This document shows positions 1-6,371 of a DNA stretch of 10,743 bases, piece after piece (within the stretch, counting starts at the first letter, position 1; each line of letters opens with the position of its first letter). Both the position numbers and the translations under genes were made by a program. The stretch is from an uncultured Gemmatimonadota bacterium (GTDB lineage: Bacteria; Gemmatimonadota; Gemmatimonadetes; Gemmatimonadales; Gemmatimonadaceae). The stretch covers positions 1-10,743 of the forward strand of contig CAITQY010000546.1 in assembly GCA_903894655.1 (NCBI GenBank). The letters run 5' to 3'. The notes below the pieces were generated by a model. The model was not told the DNA's origin, made no database searches, and saw only the letters and a program-made list of their open reading frames with translations.

Positions 1-11
1 CACTTTTCAGC

Positions 12-51
12 TGATCCGTGTTGGTTCGGTGATTTCGGTGTGATCCGTGTT
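12..51. repeat. Degenerate short direct repeat at the left edge
   Basis: The 11-mer TGATCCGTGTT occurs at 12-22 and again at 41-51, a spacing of 29 bases. Between the copies TTCGGTG occurs twice (25-31 and 34-40). Looser GGTT/CGGTT-like units continue to about 75. The stretch is non-coding, lies just past the fbp stop codon, and may continue beyond the window. I see no hairpin with a T-run that would make it an intrinsic terminator for fbp. It resembles the GATCCGTGTT-type interspersed intergenic repeats I recall from some soil bacteria, but I cannot verify that here. Confidence 0.5.
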
Positions 52-92
52 CTGGCGGTTACGGTTGCTGTTGCCGTCGCGGTCCAGCCGAT

Positions 93-1142
93 CTACGCGT
101 CGGCCAGCTCCCGGTGATATTGCTCGATGCGCAGCACCTCTTCACTGGAGCCGAACACAAAGCCGCTGCGCTGATGCAACCCCGTCGGCTGTTCGTCCAT
201 CATGCGACTCGCGCCGGTGCTCGCCATCCCACCGGCCTGCTCGATGAGGAACGCGATGGGATTGGTTTCGTAGAGCATGCGCAACCGGCCGTTTTTCGTG
301 GCGGACTTGCTGTCGCGGGGATACAGAAACACGCCGCCACGCATGAGAATACGATGCGCTTCGGCCACCAGTGACGCGATCCAGCGCATGTTGAAGTCGA
401 CGCCGCGCGGACCGCTGGCGCCGGCGAGGCATTCGTCGACGTAACGTCGAACGGCCGGCTCCCAGAAGCGGTGGTTTGAGGCGTTGATGGCAAACTCGCG
501 GGTCGCCGGGCCGACGCGCAGCTGCGCATGCGTCAGCACCCACTCGCCCAGCTGAGGGTCGAGGGTGAACCCGTGTGTGCCACGACCGAATGTGAGCACC
601 AGCATCGTGCTCGGTCCATATACGGCGTAGCCGGCGCAGACTTGCGCCGTGCCGGGCTGCAGGAAGTCCGCCACTTCAGCGTGCGCCCCTGGCGTCGGCG
701 CACGCAACACCGAGAAGATGCTGCCGACCGACATGTTCACATCGATGTTCGACGAGCCGTCGAGGGGATCGAACAGGAGCAGGTACTTGCCGCGCGGGAG
801 ATGCGGGGGAATCTGATACGGGAGCTCGAGCTCTTCCGACACCATCCCGGCGAGATGGCCGCCCCATTCGGCGGCCCGCAGGAACAGGTCATTGGCGGCA
901 AGATCGAGCGGTTGCTGCTCCTCGCCGTGCACATTGCGGGTGCGCCCCGTGCGTTCGTCATCGACGAGCACGCCACGCGCCACGCGCTGGGAAATCGCCT
1001 TGCAGGCCAGCGCAATGTCGGTGATCAGCGCATCGAAATCGCCAGTGGCCGCCGGCGCCCGCCGGCGTTCTTCGATGATGAATTGGGCGAGGGTGGGACG
1101 TTCGCCGGTCAGCATGGTATTAGACTCTACGGAACTGTACAT
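93..1142 (-). CDS. fbp: Class I fructose-1,6-bisphosphatase
   Basis: The enzyme hydrolyses fructose 1,6-bisphosphate to fructose 6-phosphate and phosphate in the cytoplasm, the committed step of gluconeogenesis (and part of the Calvin cycle in autotrophs). The 349-residue product fits the usual 330-350. Family hallmarks are visible in order: TLAQFI near residue 17, where family members typically begin (TLGEFI in E. coli); SEE at 102-104; the metal-binding DPLDGSSNID at 125-134; NHRFW at 223; GGVFLYP at 269; and the C-terminal LYETNPIAF and EQAGG motifs (290-305). The start is uncertain: ATG at 1142 gives nine residues more than ATG at 1115 (MLTGERP), and neither has a clear Shine-Dalgarno. 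The shorter form fits the family N-terminus better. The gene diverges from a small exported protein. No Calvin-cycle enzyme (RuBisCO, phosphoribulokinase) is in the window, so a gluconeogenic role is the default. Confidence 0.96.
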   Translation of the reverse strand: MYSSVESNTMLTGERPTLAQFIIEERRRAPAATGDFDALITDIALACKAISQRVARGVLVDDERTGRTRNVHGEEQQPLDLAANDLFLRAAEWGGHLAGMVSEELELPYQIPPHLPRGKYLLLFDPLDGSSNIDVNMSVGSIFSVLRAPTPGAHAEVADFLQPGTAQVCAGYAVYGPSTMLVLTFGRGTHGFTLDPQLGEWVLTHAQLRVGPATREFAINASNHRFWEPAVRRYVDECLAGASGPRGVDFNMRWIASLVAEAHRILMRGGVFLYPRDSKSATKNGRLRMLYETNPIAFLIEQAGGMASTGASRMMDEQPTGLHQRSGFVFGSSEEVLRIEQYHRELADA

Positions 1143-1176
1143 GCCGCGCTACGTCGCGCCGGCCAAGGATTCGCGT

Positions 1177-1185
1177 ATTTTAGCA
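1177..1185 (-). promoter_or_regulatory. Candidate extended -10 promoter for fbp
   Basis: Read on the minus strand this is TGC-TAAAAT: a TGn extension directly followed by a hexamer matching the TATAAT consensus at five of six positions. Transcription would begin near 1170, giving a leader of about 28 bases to ATG 1142 or 55 to ATG 1115. No good -35 lies 16-18 bases upstream, which an extended -10 can tolerate. This is the most AT-rich patch between the two divergent genes. The same bases on the plus strand read TATTTT, a weaker -10 candidate for the opposite gene. Confidence 0.45.
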
Positions 1186-1201
1186 CCGCGTGCTGCGGTG
1201 C
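1183..1201. promoter_or_regulatory. Perfect inverted repeat between divergent genes (candidate operator)
   Basis: GCACCGC (1183-1189) and GCGGTGC (1195-1201) form a perfect 7-bp inverted repeat with a 5-base centre. The left arm overlaps the TGn part of the candidate fbp promoter, so a bound repressor would block it. The right arm ends one base before the GGAGGT Shine-Dalgarno of the divergent gene, so as RNA the hairpin could affect that gene's translation. Operator or mRNA hairpin are both inference; the symmetry is seen directly. Confidence 0.4.
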
Positions 1202-1207
1202 GGAGGT
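1202..1207 (+). promoter_or_regulatory. Shine-Dalgarno deciding the start of the exported-protein gene
   Basis: GGAGGT lies 10 bases ahead of ATG 1218. It is the only consensus ribosome-binding site I find in front of any gene in the window. It fixes the start at 1218 and excludes the longer open frame, which extends upstream antisense to fbp. Confidence 0.7.
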
Positions 1208-1217
1208 CATCGACCCG

Positions 1218-1679
1218 ATGGTGATTGCTGCCCTGCTGGCGCTGATGGTCGCGCCACGCGTTGCTGATACGTCGCACTGTGCCGCGGCGGCGCGCTTTTT
1301 GCGCGACGAGCGGCACATGGTCGTCGAGGTCGAGAACGATACGATCGACGACTGGCGCACGCAGAAACGGGTTCCCGGATGTCGGATCACCGCGGCCGGC
1401 GGCACGGAGCTTGGCGTGGGCCCGGAAGCGGTCCGCTTCTACGAACTGCTGCGCGCCGCGAAGTGGGCGCGTACCCCCGAGCCACGTGATTCCCCGAACG
1501 AGGGATCGCTGCGCTTTCGCTGGGAGCAGGCCGACTGCCTGTTCAACATCAACGCGGAAGCGTTGCTGGGAACGGATGCCGAGGCGCGGGTGAACGAGAC
1601 GCTTCGGGTAGCGGCAGGGCAGACGCGCTACCAGATCTTCGTGATGTGCATGCCCGCCATGCCGGCGGCGCCGCGGTAG
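1218..1679 (+). CDS. Small probably exported protein with four cysteines, function unknown
   Basis: I do not recognise this family. The 153-residue product opens with a hydrophobic stretch (MVIAALLALMVAP, residues 1-13) that could be the core of a signal peptide. There is no positively charged n-region and no clear lipobox, so export is inferred. The remainder is soluble-looking, with Cys at 21, 55, 107 and 144; an even number in an exported protein would suit one or two disulfides. Visible blocks are PGCRI (53-57), RFYELLRAAKW (73-83), RTPEPRDSPNE (85-95) and DCLFN (106-110). A strong GGAGGT 10 bases upstream supports this start. The gene diverges from fbp and converges on ilvD; its TAG stop directly abuts the ilvD stop. 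The opposite strand here carries no other convincing gene. Confidence 0.72.
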   Translation: MVIAALLALMVAPRVADTSHCAAAARFLRDERHMVVEVENDTIDDWRTQKRVPGCRITAAGGTELGVGPEAVRFYELLRAAKWARTPEPRDSPNEGSLRFRWEQADCLFNINAEALLGTDAEARVNETLRVAAGQTRYQIFVMCMPAMPAAPR

Positions 1680-3383
1680 CTAGCCGTCTGCCGGCCACTC
1701 CACCGCGCCCGAGTGCGTCACCGCGCCCTGATGCGCCGGGCCCACCAGGCGGGTGTACTTCTCCAACACCCCGCCGAGTCGCACCGGTACCGCCTCCGGT
1801 AGCGCCGCCAATCGTGCGGTCAGCTCCTCGTCGCTCAGCTCCACGGCGATACGGCGCGCCTCAGGGCGCGCATCGATCGAGATCATATCTCCATCGCGGA
1901 GCAGGGCGATCGGGCCTCTATCGGCCGCTTCCGGCCCCGCATGGCCTATACACAGGCCTCGGGTGGCGCCGCTGAAGCGGCCGTCGGTCAGCAGCGCCAC
2001 GTCGGCGCCCATCCCCTGCCCGTAAATCAACGCGGTGATCCCGAGCATTTCGCGCATGCCCGGGCCGCCTCGTGGGCCTTCGTTGCGGATCACGATCACG
2101 TCGCCGCGGGCGTAGCGCTGGTCGCGCACCGCCGCCTGCGCCTGCTCCTCCGATTCGAACACCCGCGCCGGGCCGCGATGCACCAGGGTAGCGAGTCCCG
2201 CCGTTTTCAGCAGCGCGCCGTCGGGGCAGAGGTTGCCGGTGAGCATCGTCACGCCGCCGTCTACCGAGCGGGCGTTCGCCACCGTACGCACCACCTCGCC
2301 GTCGGGGAGCGCAGCACTCTCGAGTTCTTGCGCCAACGTACGCCCCGTATACGTAAGGCAGTCGCCGTGCAGGGCGCCCGCCTCGAGCAGCGCGCGCATG
2401 ACCACGCCGGCGCCGCCCACGTGGTAGAGGTCGCGCGCCAGGAAGCGGCCGCCCGGCTGGAGGTCGGCGATTAGCGGCGTGCGGGCGAACACCGCGGCCA
2501 CGTCATCGAGGTGAAAGCGGATGCCGGCCTCGTGCGCGATCGCTGGCAGATGCAACGCGGCGTTGGTCGACCCACCCGTGGCTGACACTACGGCACAGGC
2601 ATTCTCGAGCGCGGCGTGCGTCACGATATCGCGCGGTAACGGACCATCCCCCATCACGGCCCGCATCAGCGCCACGCCGGCGCGTCGCATGAGCGGCGCG
2701 CGTTCGCTGTAGACGGCGGGAATCATGCTCGAGCCGATGGGAGCTAGTCCCAGTGCTTCCGACACCATGCCCATCGTATTCGCCGTGAACTGACCGGCGC
2801 ACGATCCCGCCGTTGGCAGGCAGGAATGCGTGATCTCATGCAGATCGCCCTCGGTCGCTTCGCTCGCGAGCACCTTGCCGATCATCTCGTACGTCTCGCC
2901 AATGTTGGTGTCGCGTCCGCGGAAATGCCCAGGCAACGCCGCGCCGCCGTGCACGAACACGCCGGGCACGTTGCAGCGCACGATGCCCATCATGAGGCCG
3001 GGCAGATTTTTGTCGCAGCCACCGATGGCGAAGATGCCGTCCCACTGATGCCCGCGGGTGGATGCTTCGACGCTATCGGCGATGATCTCGCGCGAGACCA
3101 ACGAGAAACGCATGCCGCTGTGCGCGATCGACAAACCATCCGACACCGACGCCACCGGGCATTCGTGCGGCATGCCGCCCGCCGCGTAGATCCCCGTCTT
3201 GGCGTGCAGCGCCTGCTCGCGCAGCAGCATGTTGCACGGGCTCATCTCACCGCCCGTGTGAAACACGCCGATGTGCGGACGGGCGATCTCGTCGTCGTCC
3301 TGTCCGAGGGCGTGCAGAAACGCGCGCGTCGGCGCGCGCAGCATTCCCTCGTGGATGTTGGCCGAGCGGAAGCGCTTCGTCAT
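1680..3383 (-). CDS. ilvD: Dihydroxy-acid dehydratase (IlvD/Edd family), probable [2Fe-2S] type
   Basis: DHAD dehydrates 2,3-dihydroxyisovalerate to 2-ketoisovalerate, and the isoleucine-pathway analogue, in branched-chain amino-acid synthesis. From ATG 3383 the protein has 567 residues, normal for the family. It starts MTKRFRSANIHEGMLRAPTR, typical of DHAD. Three cluster cysteines are visible: SPCN (C50), GGCDKNLPG (C123) and GSCAGQFTANTM (C195). The PCN cysteine suggests a [2Fe-2S] rather than the E. coli-like [4Fe-4S] type. TDGRFSGATRG (466-476) carries the proposed catalytic serine, S471. CDKNLPG and the TANTM context argue against pentonate dehydratases (usually CDKTTP) and 6-phosphogluconate dehydratase. 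The frame is open upstream to 3674 but that part is a shadow of the preceding gene. ATG 3383 lies seven bases after the preceding stop, with no Shine-Dalgarno, so translation is probably coupled. It is the last gene of a three-gene operon. Confidence 0.93.
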   Translation of the reverse strand: MTKRFRSANIHEGMLRAPTRAFLHALGQDDDEIARPHIGVFHTGGEMSPCNMLLREQALHAKTGIYAAGGMPHECPVASVSDGLSIAHSGMRFSLVSREIIADSVEASTRGHQWDGIFAIGGCDKNLPGLMMGIVRCNVPGVFVHGGAALPGHFRGRDTNIGETYEMIGKVLASEATEGDLHEITHSCLPTAGSCAGQFTANTMGMVSEALGLAPIGSSMIPAVYSERAPLMRRAGVALMRAVMGDGPLPRDIVTHAALENACAVVSATGGSTNAALHLPAIAHEAGIRFHLDDVAAVFARTPLIADLQPGGRFLARDLYHVGGAGVVMRALLEAGALHGDCLTYTGRTLAQELESAALPDGEVVRTVANARSVDGGVTMLTGNLCPDGALLKTAGLATLVHRGPARVFESEEQAQAAVRDQRYARGDVIVIRNEGPRGGPGMREMLGITALIYGQGMGADVALLTDGRFSGATRGLCIGHAGPEAADRGPIALLRDGDMISIDARPEARRIAVELSDEELTARLAALPEAVPVRLGGVLEKYTRLVGPAHQGAVTHSGAVEWPADG

Positions 3384-3390
3384 GCGTGCA

Positions 3391-4326
3391 TTACCGCGTG
3401 CCCGAGGCGTCGCCGGTCGTGACCCTCTCAAGGAAGAGGGCGATGATGCGCGACACATCCGGATCGGCCCCGACGCTCTCCGTTTGGCTCGCTTCCAACA
3501 ACAGCTCGGCGGCGCGCGTCGCCATCGGCGCATAGACTCCGCACTCGCCGGCCAGACGCACCACTTGATCGATGTCCTTGCGGAAGGTGCCCAGTCCACC
3601 GATCCGCGGGCTGTCGACGCCCGCCGCCATGCGCGGTCCGAATATCTGGAGCGGCAGTGAATCGGCAAAGCCACCGGCCAACGCGCCCGGCAGCTGCGTG
3701 GCGTCGATGCCAGATGTACTCGCGAACGCCAGCATCTCGGCGATCGTCACCAAATTGCAGGCCACGATCATCTGATTGCAGCTCTTCGCCAGCTGACCGG
3801 CGCCATGACCACCCATGTGCGTCACGCGCTGCGACAGGGCCTCGAACACCGGCGCCGCGCGCGCAATGTCGTGCACGGCGCCACCGGCAAACACAATGAG
3901 CTTTCCCGCACGCGCCAGCGGCAATCCACCCGACACCGGGGCGTCGATCCAGCGCGCGCCGCACGCGCCCGCCAACCGCTCCGCCATCTCGCGCGTGGCG
4001 TCAGGGGCGATACTCGACAGATCGATGAGCAGTTGACCCGTGCGCAGCACGGCGTCGATGCCCTGTGCGCCGAACACCACGTCGTGTACCGCCGTCGTGT
4101 TCGTGAGGCATAAGCACACGATGTCGCACGACTCGGCCAGCGCACGCGGCGACTCGGCGACGGTCGCGCCGAACGCCACGAGTGGCGTGGCTTTGTTGGG
4201 CGTGCGGTTCCACACGGTGACCGACAGCCCGCACTCGAGCAGGCGCTGCACCATTGGCGTGCCGATGAGCCCCGTGCCGATGAATCCGATGCGCGGCGAC
4301 ATCGCAGTGTCCGTGGAATCATGCAT
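3391..4326 (-). CDS. NAD(P)-dependent beta-hydroxyacid dehydrogenase (3-hydroxyisobutyrate dehydrogenase family)
   Basis: This cytoplasmic oxidoreductase of 311 residues belongs to the family of 3-hydroxyisobutyrate dehydrogenase, tartronate-semialdehyde reductase and GLYR1-like reductases. The N-terminal Rossmann domain shows GFIGTGLIG (14-22). WNRT (39-42) after the second strand suggests NADP(H) rather than NAD(H) preference. The substrate loop is DAPVSGG (128-134). The catalytic lysine is K181 within GHGAGQLAKSCNQ (173-185). KDID (250-253) is the conserved C-terminal block. The exact substrate cannot be read from the sequence. The gene overlaps the preceding dehydrogenase by eight bases (ATGCATGA) and ends seven bases before ilvD. 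ATG 4302 (MSPRIGF) is an alternative start without overlap; neither has a strong ribosome-binding site. Beside ilvD, a valine-related substrate is tempting but unproven. Confidence 0.88.
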   Translation of the reverse strand: MHDSTDTAMSPRIGFIGTGLIGTPMVQRLLECGLSVTVWNRTPNKATPLVAFGATVAESPRALAESCDIVCLCLTNTTAVHDVVFGAQGIDAVLRTGQLLIDLSSIAPDATREMAERLAGACGARWIDAPVSGGLPLARAGKLIVFAGGAVHDIARAAPVFEALSQRVTHMGGHGAGQLAKSCNQMIVACNLVTIAEMLAFASTSGIDATQLPGALAGGFADSLPLQIFGPRMAAGVDSPRIGGLGTFRKDIDQVVRLAGECGVYAPMATRAAELLLEASQTESVGADPDVSRIIALFLERVTTGDASGTR

Positions 4327-5095
4327 AGAGATGCAACCCGTTATCCATGCGAATCACTTCGCCGGTGATGCCGGGGGCGCCGGCCACGAGGAAGTACGCC
4401 AGCCCCGCCACCTCGTCCACCTGCAGCAGCCGCGGCAGCGCCTGCGTGACCAGATACTTCTCTTCAACCGCCTTCAGTTTGTCGCCGTCGAGCACGCGAC
4501 TGGGCAAGCCACCACTCACATAACCGGGAGCGATCGCGTTCACGCGGATGTCCGGCGCGAGGGCGCGGGCCAAGGACAGCGTGAGCGTACTCACGGCGCC
4601 CTTCGACGCGGCGTAGGCCACACTCGACCCCAGCCCCGCCGTGCCGGCGATACTCGAGAGGTTCACTACCGCCCCGCGTCCCGACTCGCGCAGCAGATCG
4701 CGACAGGCGCGGATCATGCGAAAGGTCCCGGTGAGATTCACGTCGTACGTGCGCGCGAACTCACTGTCGGGCAACGCCTCCAGATCGGCGTGCGGAATGA
4801 AGCGCGTGGTCCCGGCGCAGTTCACCAGCGCATCGGTGCGTCCGAAATGTGCGCGCATGGTGGAGGCGGCGGCGCGGCAGCTGTCGTCGCTGGTGACGTT
4901 GAGCAGCACCACCTCGGCTCGCGCACCGAGCGCGGTGCATTCGGCTGCCACCGCCTCGGCGGCGGGTCGGGTGTCGTCATCGAGCGAGCAGATGCCGACG
5001 TCCCAGCCGTGGCGGGCGAAGGTGCGGGCGCAGGCGGCGCCGATACCGGTGGCCGCACCGGTGATGAGGCAGACGGGTCTTTCGGGGGAGGTCAT
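4319..5095 (-). CDS. Short-chain dehydrogenase/reductase (classical SDR)
   Basis: This 258-residue NAD(P)-dependent oxidoreductase has the normal length for a classical SDR. Cofactor-binding TGAATGIG is at 12-19 and NCAG, a variant of NNAG, at 92-95. The catalytic tetrad is N120, S148, Y161 and K165 (YAASK), with the usual 13-residue serine-tyrosine spacing. PG follows at 190-191. No basic residue follows the second strand (SLDDD, 38-42), which leans towards NAD(H). It resembles 3-oxoacyl-ACP reductases and sugar or alcohol dehydrogenases, but the substrate cannot be assigned. It is the first gene of the operon with the beta-hydroxyacid dehydrogenase and ilvD. No Shine-Dalgarno precedes ATG 5095; a -10-like hexamer ends seven bases before it, so the mRNA may be leaderless. 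The Asn-to-Cys change in NNAG is a common tolerated variant. Confidence 0.93.
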   Translation of the reverse strand: MTSPERPVCLITGAATGIGAACARTFARHGWDVGICSLDDDTRPAAEAVAAECTALGARAEVVLLNVTSDDSCRAAASTMRAHFGRTDALVNCAGTTRFIPHADLEALPDSEFARTYDVNLTGTFRMIRACRDLLRESGRGAVVNLSSIAGTAGLGSSVAYAASKGAVSTLTLSLARALAPDIRVNAIAPGYVSGGLPSRVLDGDKLKAVEEKYLVTQALPRLLQVDEVAGLAYFLVAGAPGITGEVIRMDNGLHLYA

Positions 5096-5113
5096 ACGGG
5101 AGAGCTTACCCGT
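5096..5113. promoter_or_regulatory. Imperfect 18-bp palindrome over the SDR promoter (candidate operator)
   Basis: ACGGGAGAGCTTACCCGT is an imperfect palindrome: the outer ACGGG/CCCGT and the central AG/CT pair, 14 of 18 positions symmetric. It covers the candidate -10 box and ends exactly at the base before the SDR start codon. A bound regulator would block initiation. No regulator gene lies in the window to match it with. Confidence 0.35.
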
Positions 5114-5131
5114 GGGGAGGGGAATCGTCCA
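5103..5131 (-). promoter_or_regulatory. Candidate sigma-70-type promoter for the SDR-ilvD operon
   Basis: On the minus strand TGGACG (5131-5126; 4 of 6 to TTGACA) is followed, after exactly 17 bases, by TAAGCT (5108-5103; 3 of 6 to TATAAT, keeping the first two bases and the last). Transcription would begin at 5096 or 5095, the latter being the A of the start codon, implying a leaderless transcript. This agrees with the lack of any Shine-Dalgarno. The hexamers are weak matches in GC-rich DNA, so it could be chance. Confidence 0.4.
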
Positions 5132-5149
5132 CTCGCCCAGCGGGCCAAC

Positions 5150-5171
5150 TTCGCGGATCCGTGCCCGCGAA
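5150..5171. other. Inverted repeat in the gap between the two operons
   Basis: TTCGCGG (5150-5156) and CCGCGAA (5165-5171) form a perfect 7-bp inverted repeat with an 8-base loop, roughly in the middle of the 166-base gap between the carbon-uptake operon and the SDR operon. No T-run follows in the minus-strand direction, so it is not a classical intrinsic terminator. It may be a weak or Rho-assisted terminator, a 3'-end stabilising hairpin, or a protein site upstream of the SDR promoter. Apart from this, the promoter and the palindrome, I see nothing else convincing in the gap. Confidence 0.3.
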
Positions 5172-5261
5172 ATGCGCTACGTGAGACCGCGCCGCGGAAC
5201 GCCGCTGCGTCGGTCAACGCACGGCTCCTCATGTTTCGGTCGCAGCACGACAAGGTAGAGC

Positions 5262-6371
5262 CTACGCCGGTGGCGTCGCACTCAGAAAGGCGTCGGCTGG
5301 GGTGAGCAGCACGCCCGGCATAAAGCCGAGCACGAGCAGGAGGACGAGGAGCGTCGCCACGACCATGCGCTCGCGCGTGAGCAGATCGGGCGTGATGGAC
5401 GGCGTGCCGTGGCCGAGAAACGTCTTCGCGTACGCCGTGAGCGTGGCGACCGCCAGGAACGCACTGGCGAGAATGATGGCGACGGTGCTGACCGGGCTCT
5501 CCATCCAGAGCGTGTGCAGCAGGAGGTCGTCGGCCACGAAACCGGCCATGCCGGGCAAGCCGACGCCGGCACCACCGAACAAGGCAAAGGCGGCCGCCAG
5601 CACCGGGAACGCGAGGACACGGCCGCCGGGGCCGCTGAACGACACGGGACCGACCCGTGACTCGAGGGCGCTGGTCATGATGCCGATGCCGCCGAGCGCC
5701 AGGCCCATCGTCACCATCACCAGTAAGGCCGCCGCGAATCCGCCGGAGCTGGCCGTGCCAAGCGCGGCGAGCACCATGCCGCCGTGCATGGTGGTCGTGC
5801 CGCGATAGAAGCCACGCAGGTCCTTCTGGACCAGTGTGATCAGGGCGGCGCCAATCGCCGCGACGGCACCGCCGCGGATGAGCCAGGGCGCCAGCGTCAT
5901 CGCGGCGGCGTGGTGATCCACAAAGCGCAGGTGGATGAAGACGAGCGCGATCGTGGAGGCGAGCTGCTGTGTCTGCACGGCGGGCGCCCGATCGCACAGC
6001 TGGGCGACGCCGACATGCAGTGGCATGACGCCCGTACGCATGGCGATCGCGATGCACGACAGCACCAAGGCTATGGTGAGATGGCCGAGATGGAGACTCA
6101 CCGCGGCAGCCGCGGCGAGGCCGCCCGTCGTGAGCAGCATCAGTGCTCCGGTGCGCGTGAGGTGCCACGCTCCCGCTGCATGCACCAACGCCCCGCCGGC
6201 CACAGCCGCGTAGGCGATCGCGCCGTTCCCCGAAAAAAACGCAATCGCCTGCGTGAAGATCAGCGCAAACAGCGGCAACACCGGTCGCCGTCCGGGCAGG
6301 GCGAGCACGGGCGCCGCCAACAGGACGACGCAGAAAATGAGCGCCTCCCACGGTGCTGAGAATGATGTCAT
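5262..6371 (-). CDS. Degenerate NuoM/NuoL-like (MRP antiporter family) membrane subunit, third member of the DAB operon
   Basis: This 369-residue integral membrane protein has about ten to twelve hydrophobic segments. It is a shortened relative of the antiporter-like subunits of complex I. Recognisable blocks are RTGVMPLHVGVAQ (112-124), matching the KxPxxPFHxWLP region around TM7 of NuoM/NuoL; QKDLRGFYRGTTTMHGG (182-198), matching the QxDxKxxxAYSSxxHxG region of TM8; GLPGMAGFVADDLLL (271-285), matching LPGxxGFxGE near TM12; and TAYAKTFLG (312-320). The TM7 lysine is R112, the TM8 lysine is replaced by R186, and the TM12 glutamate by D281/D282. I find no counterpart of the TM5 WE glutamate. 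About 120 N-terminal residues are missing compared with NuoM. ATG 6371 overlaps the DabB stop as ATGA, so it is co-translated with dabB. It probably sits with DabA/DabB in the membrane; whether it conducts protons is doubtful. Its stop is TAG at 5262-5264. Confidence 0.78.
   Translation of the reverse strand: MTSFSAPWEALIFCVVLLAAPVLALPGRRPVLPLFALIFTQAIAFFSGNGAIAYAAVAGGALVHAAGAWHLTRTGALMLLTTGGLAAAAAVSLHLGHLTIALVLSCIAIAMRTGVMPLHVGVAQLCDRAPAVQTQQLASTIALVFIHLRFVDHHAAAMTLAPWLIRGGAVAAIGAALITLVQKDLRGFYRGTTTMHGGMVLAALGTASSGGFAAALLVMVTMGLALGGIGIMTSALESRVGPVSFSGPGGRVLAFPVLAAAFALFGGAGVGLPGMAGFVADDLLLHTLWMESPVSTVAIILASAFLAVATLTAYAKTFLGHGTPSITPDLLTRERMVVATLLVLLLVLGFMPGVLLTPADAFLSATPPA

Noticed and set aside
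528..1217. Upstream part of the plus-strand open frame that ends at 1679
   Set aside because: It is antisense to fbp, which has clear family motifs. GGAGGT before ATG 1218 marks the real start of the plus-strand gene.
1680..3383. Sugar-acid dehydratase or 6-phosphogluconate dehydratase assignment
   Set aside because: CDKNLPG and GSCAGQFTANTM match dihydroxy-acid dehydratase better than the CDKTTP and TCNTM patterns of pentonate dehydratases.
3384..3674. Extended ilvD start at 3674
   Set aside because: The extra 97 residues are Arg/Ser/Trp-rich and are an off-frame reading of the beta-hydroxyacid dehydrogenase C-terminus; DHAD homology begins at MTKRF.
5092..5232. 46-codon minus-strand frame in the inter-operon gap, its TGA overlapping the SDR ATG
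   Set aside because: The overlap is suggestive of a coupled leader peptide, but there is no Shine-Dalgarno, third-position GC (about 69%) looks lower than in the neighbouring genes, and the Arg/Ser-rich product has no motif. It also spans the candidate promoter.
4040..5305. Long plus-strand open frame of 421 codons
   Set aside because: It lies antisense to the SDR and part of its neighbour, with Arg/His/Gly-rich low-complexity composition typical of GC-rich shadow frames.
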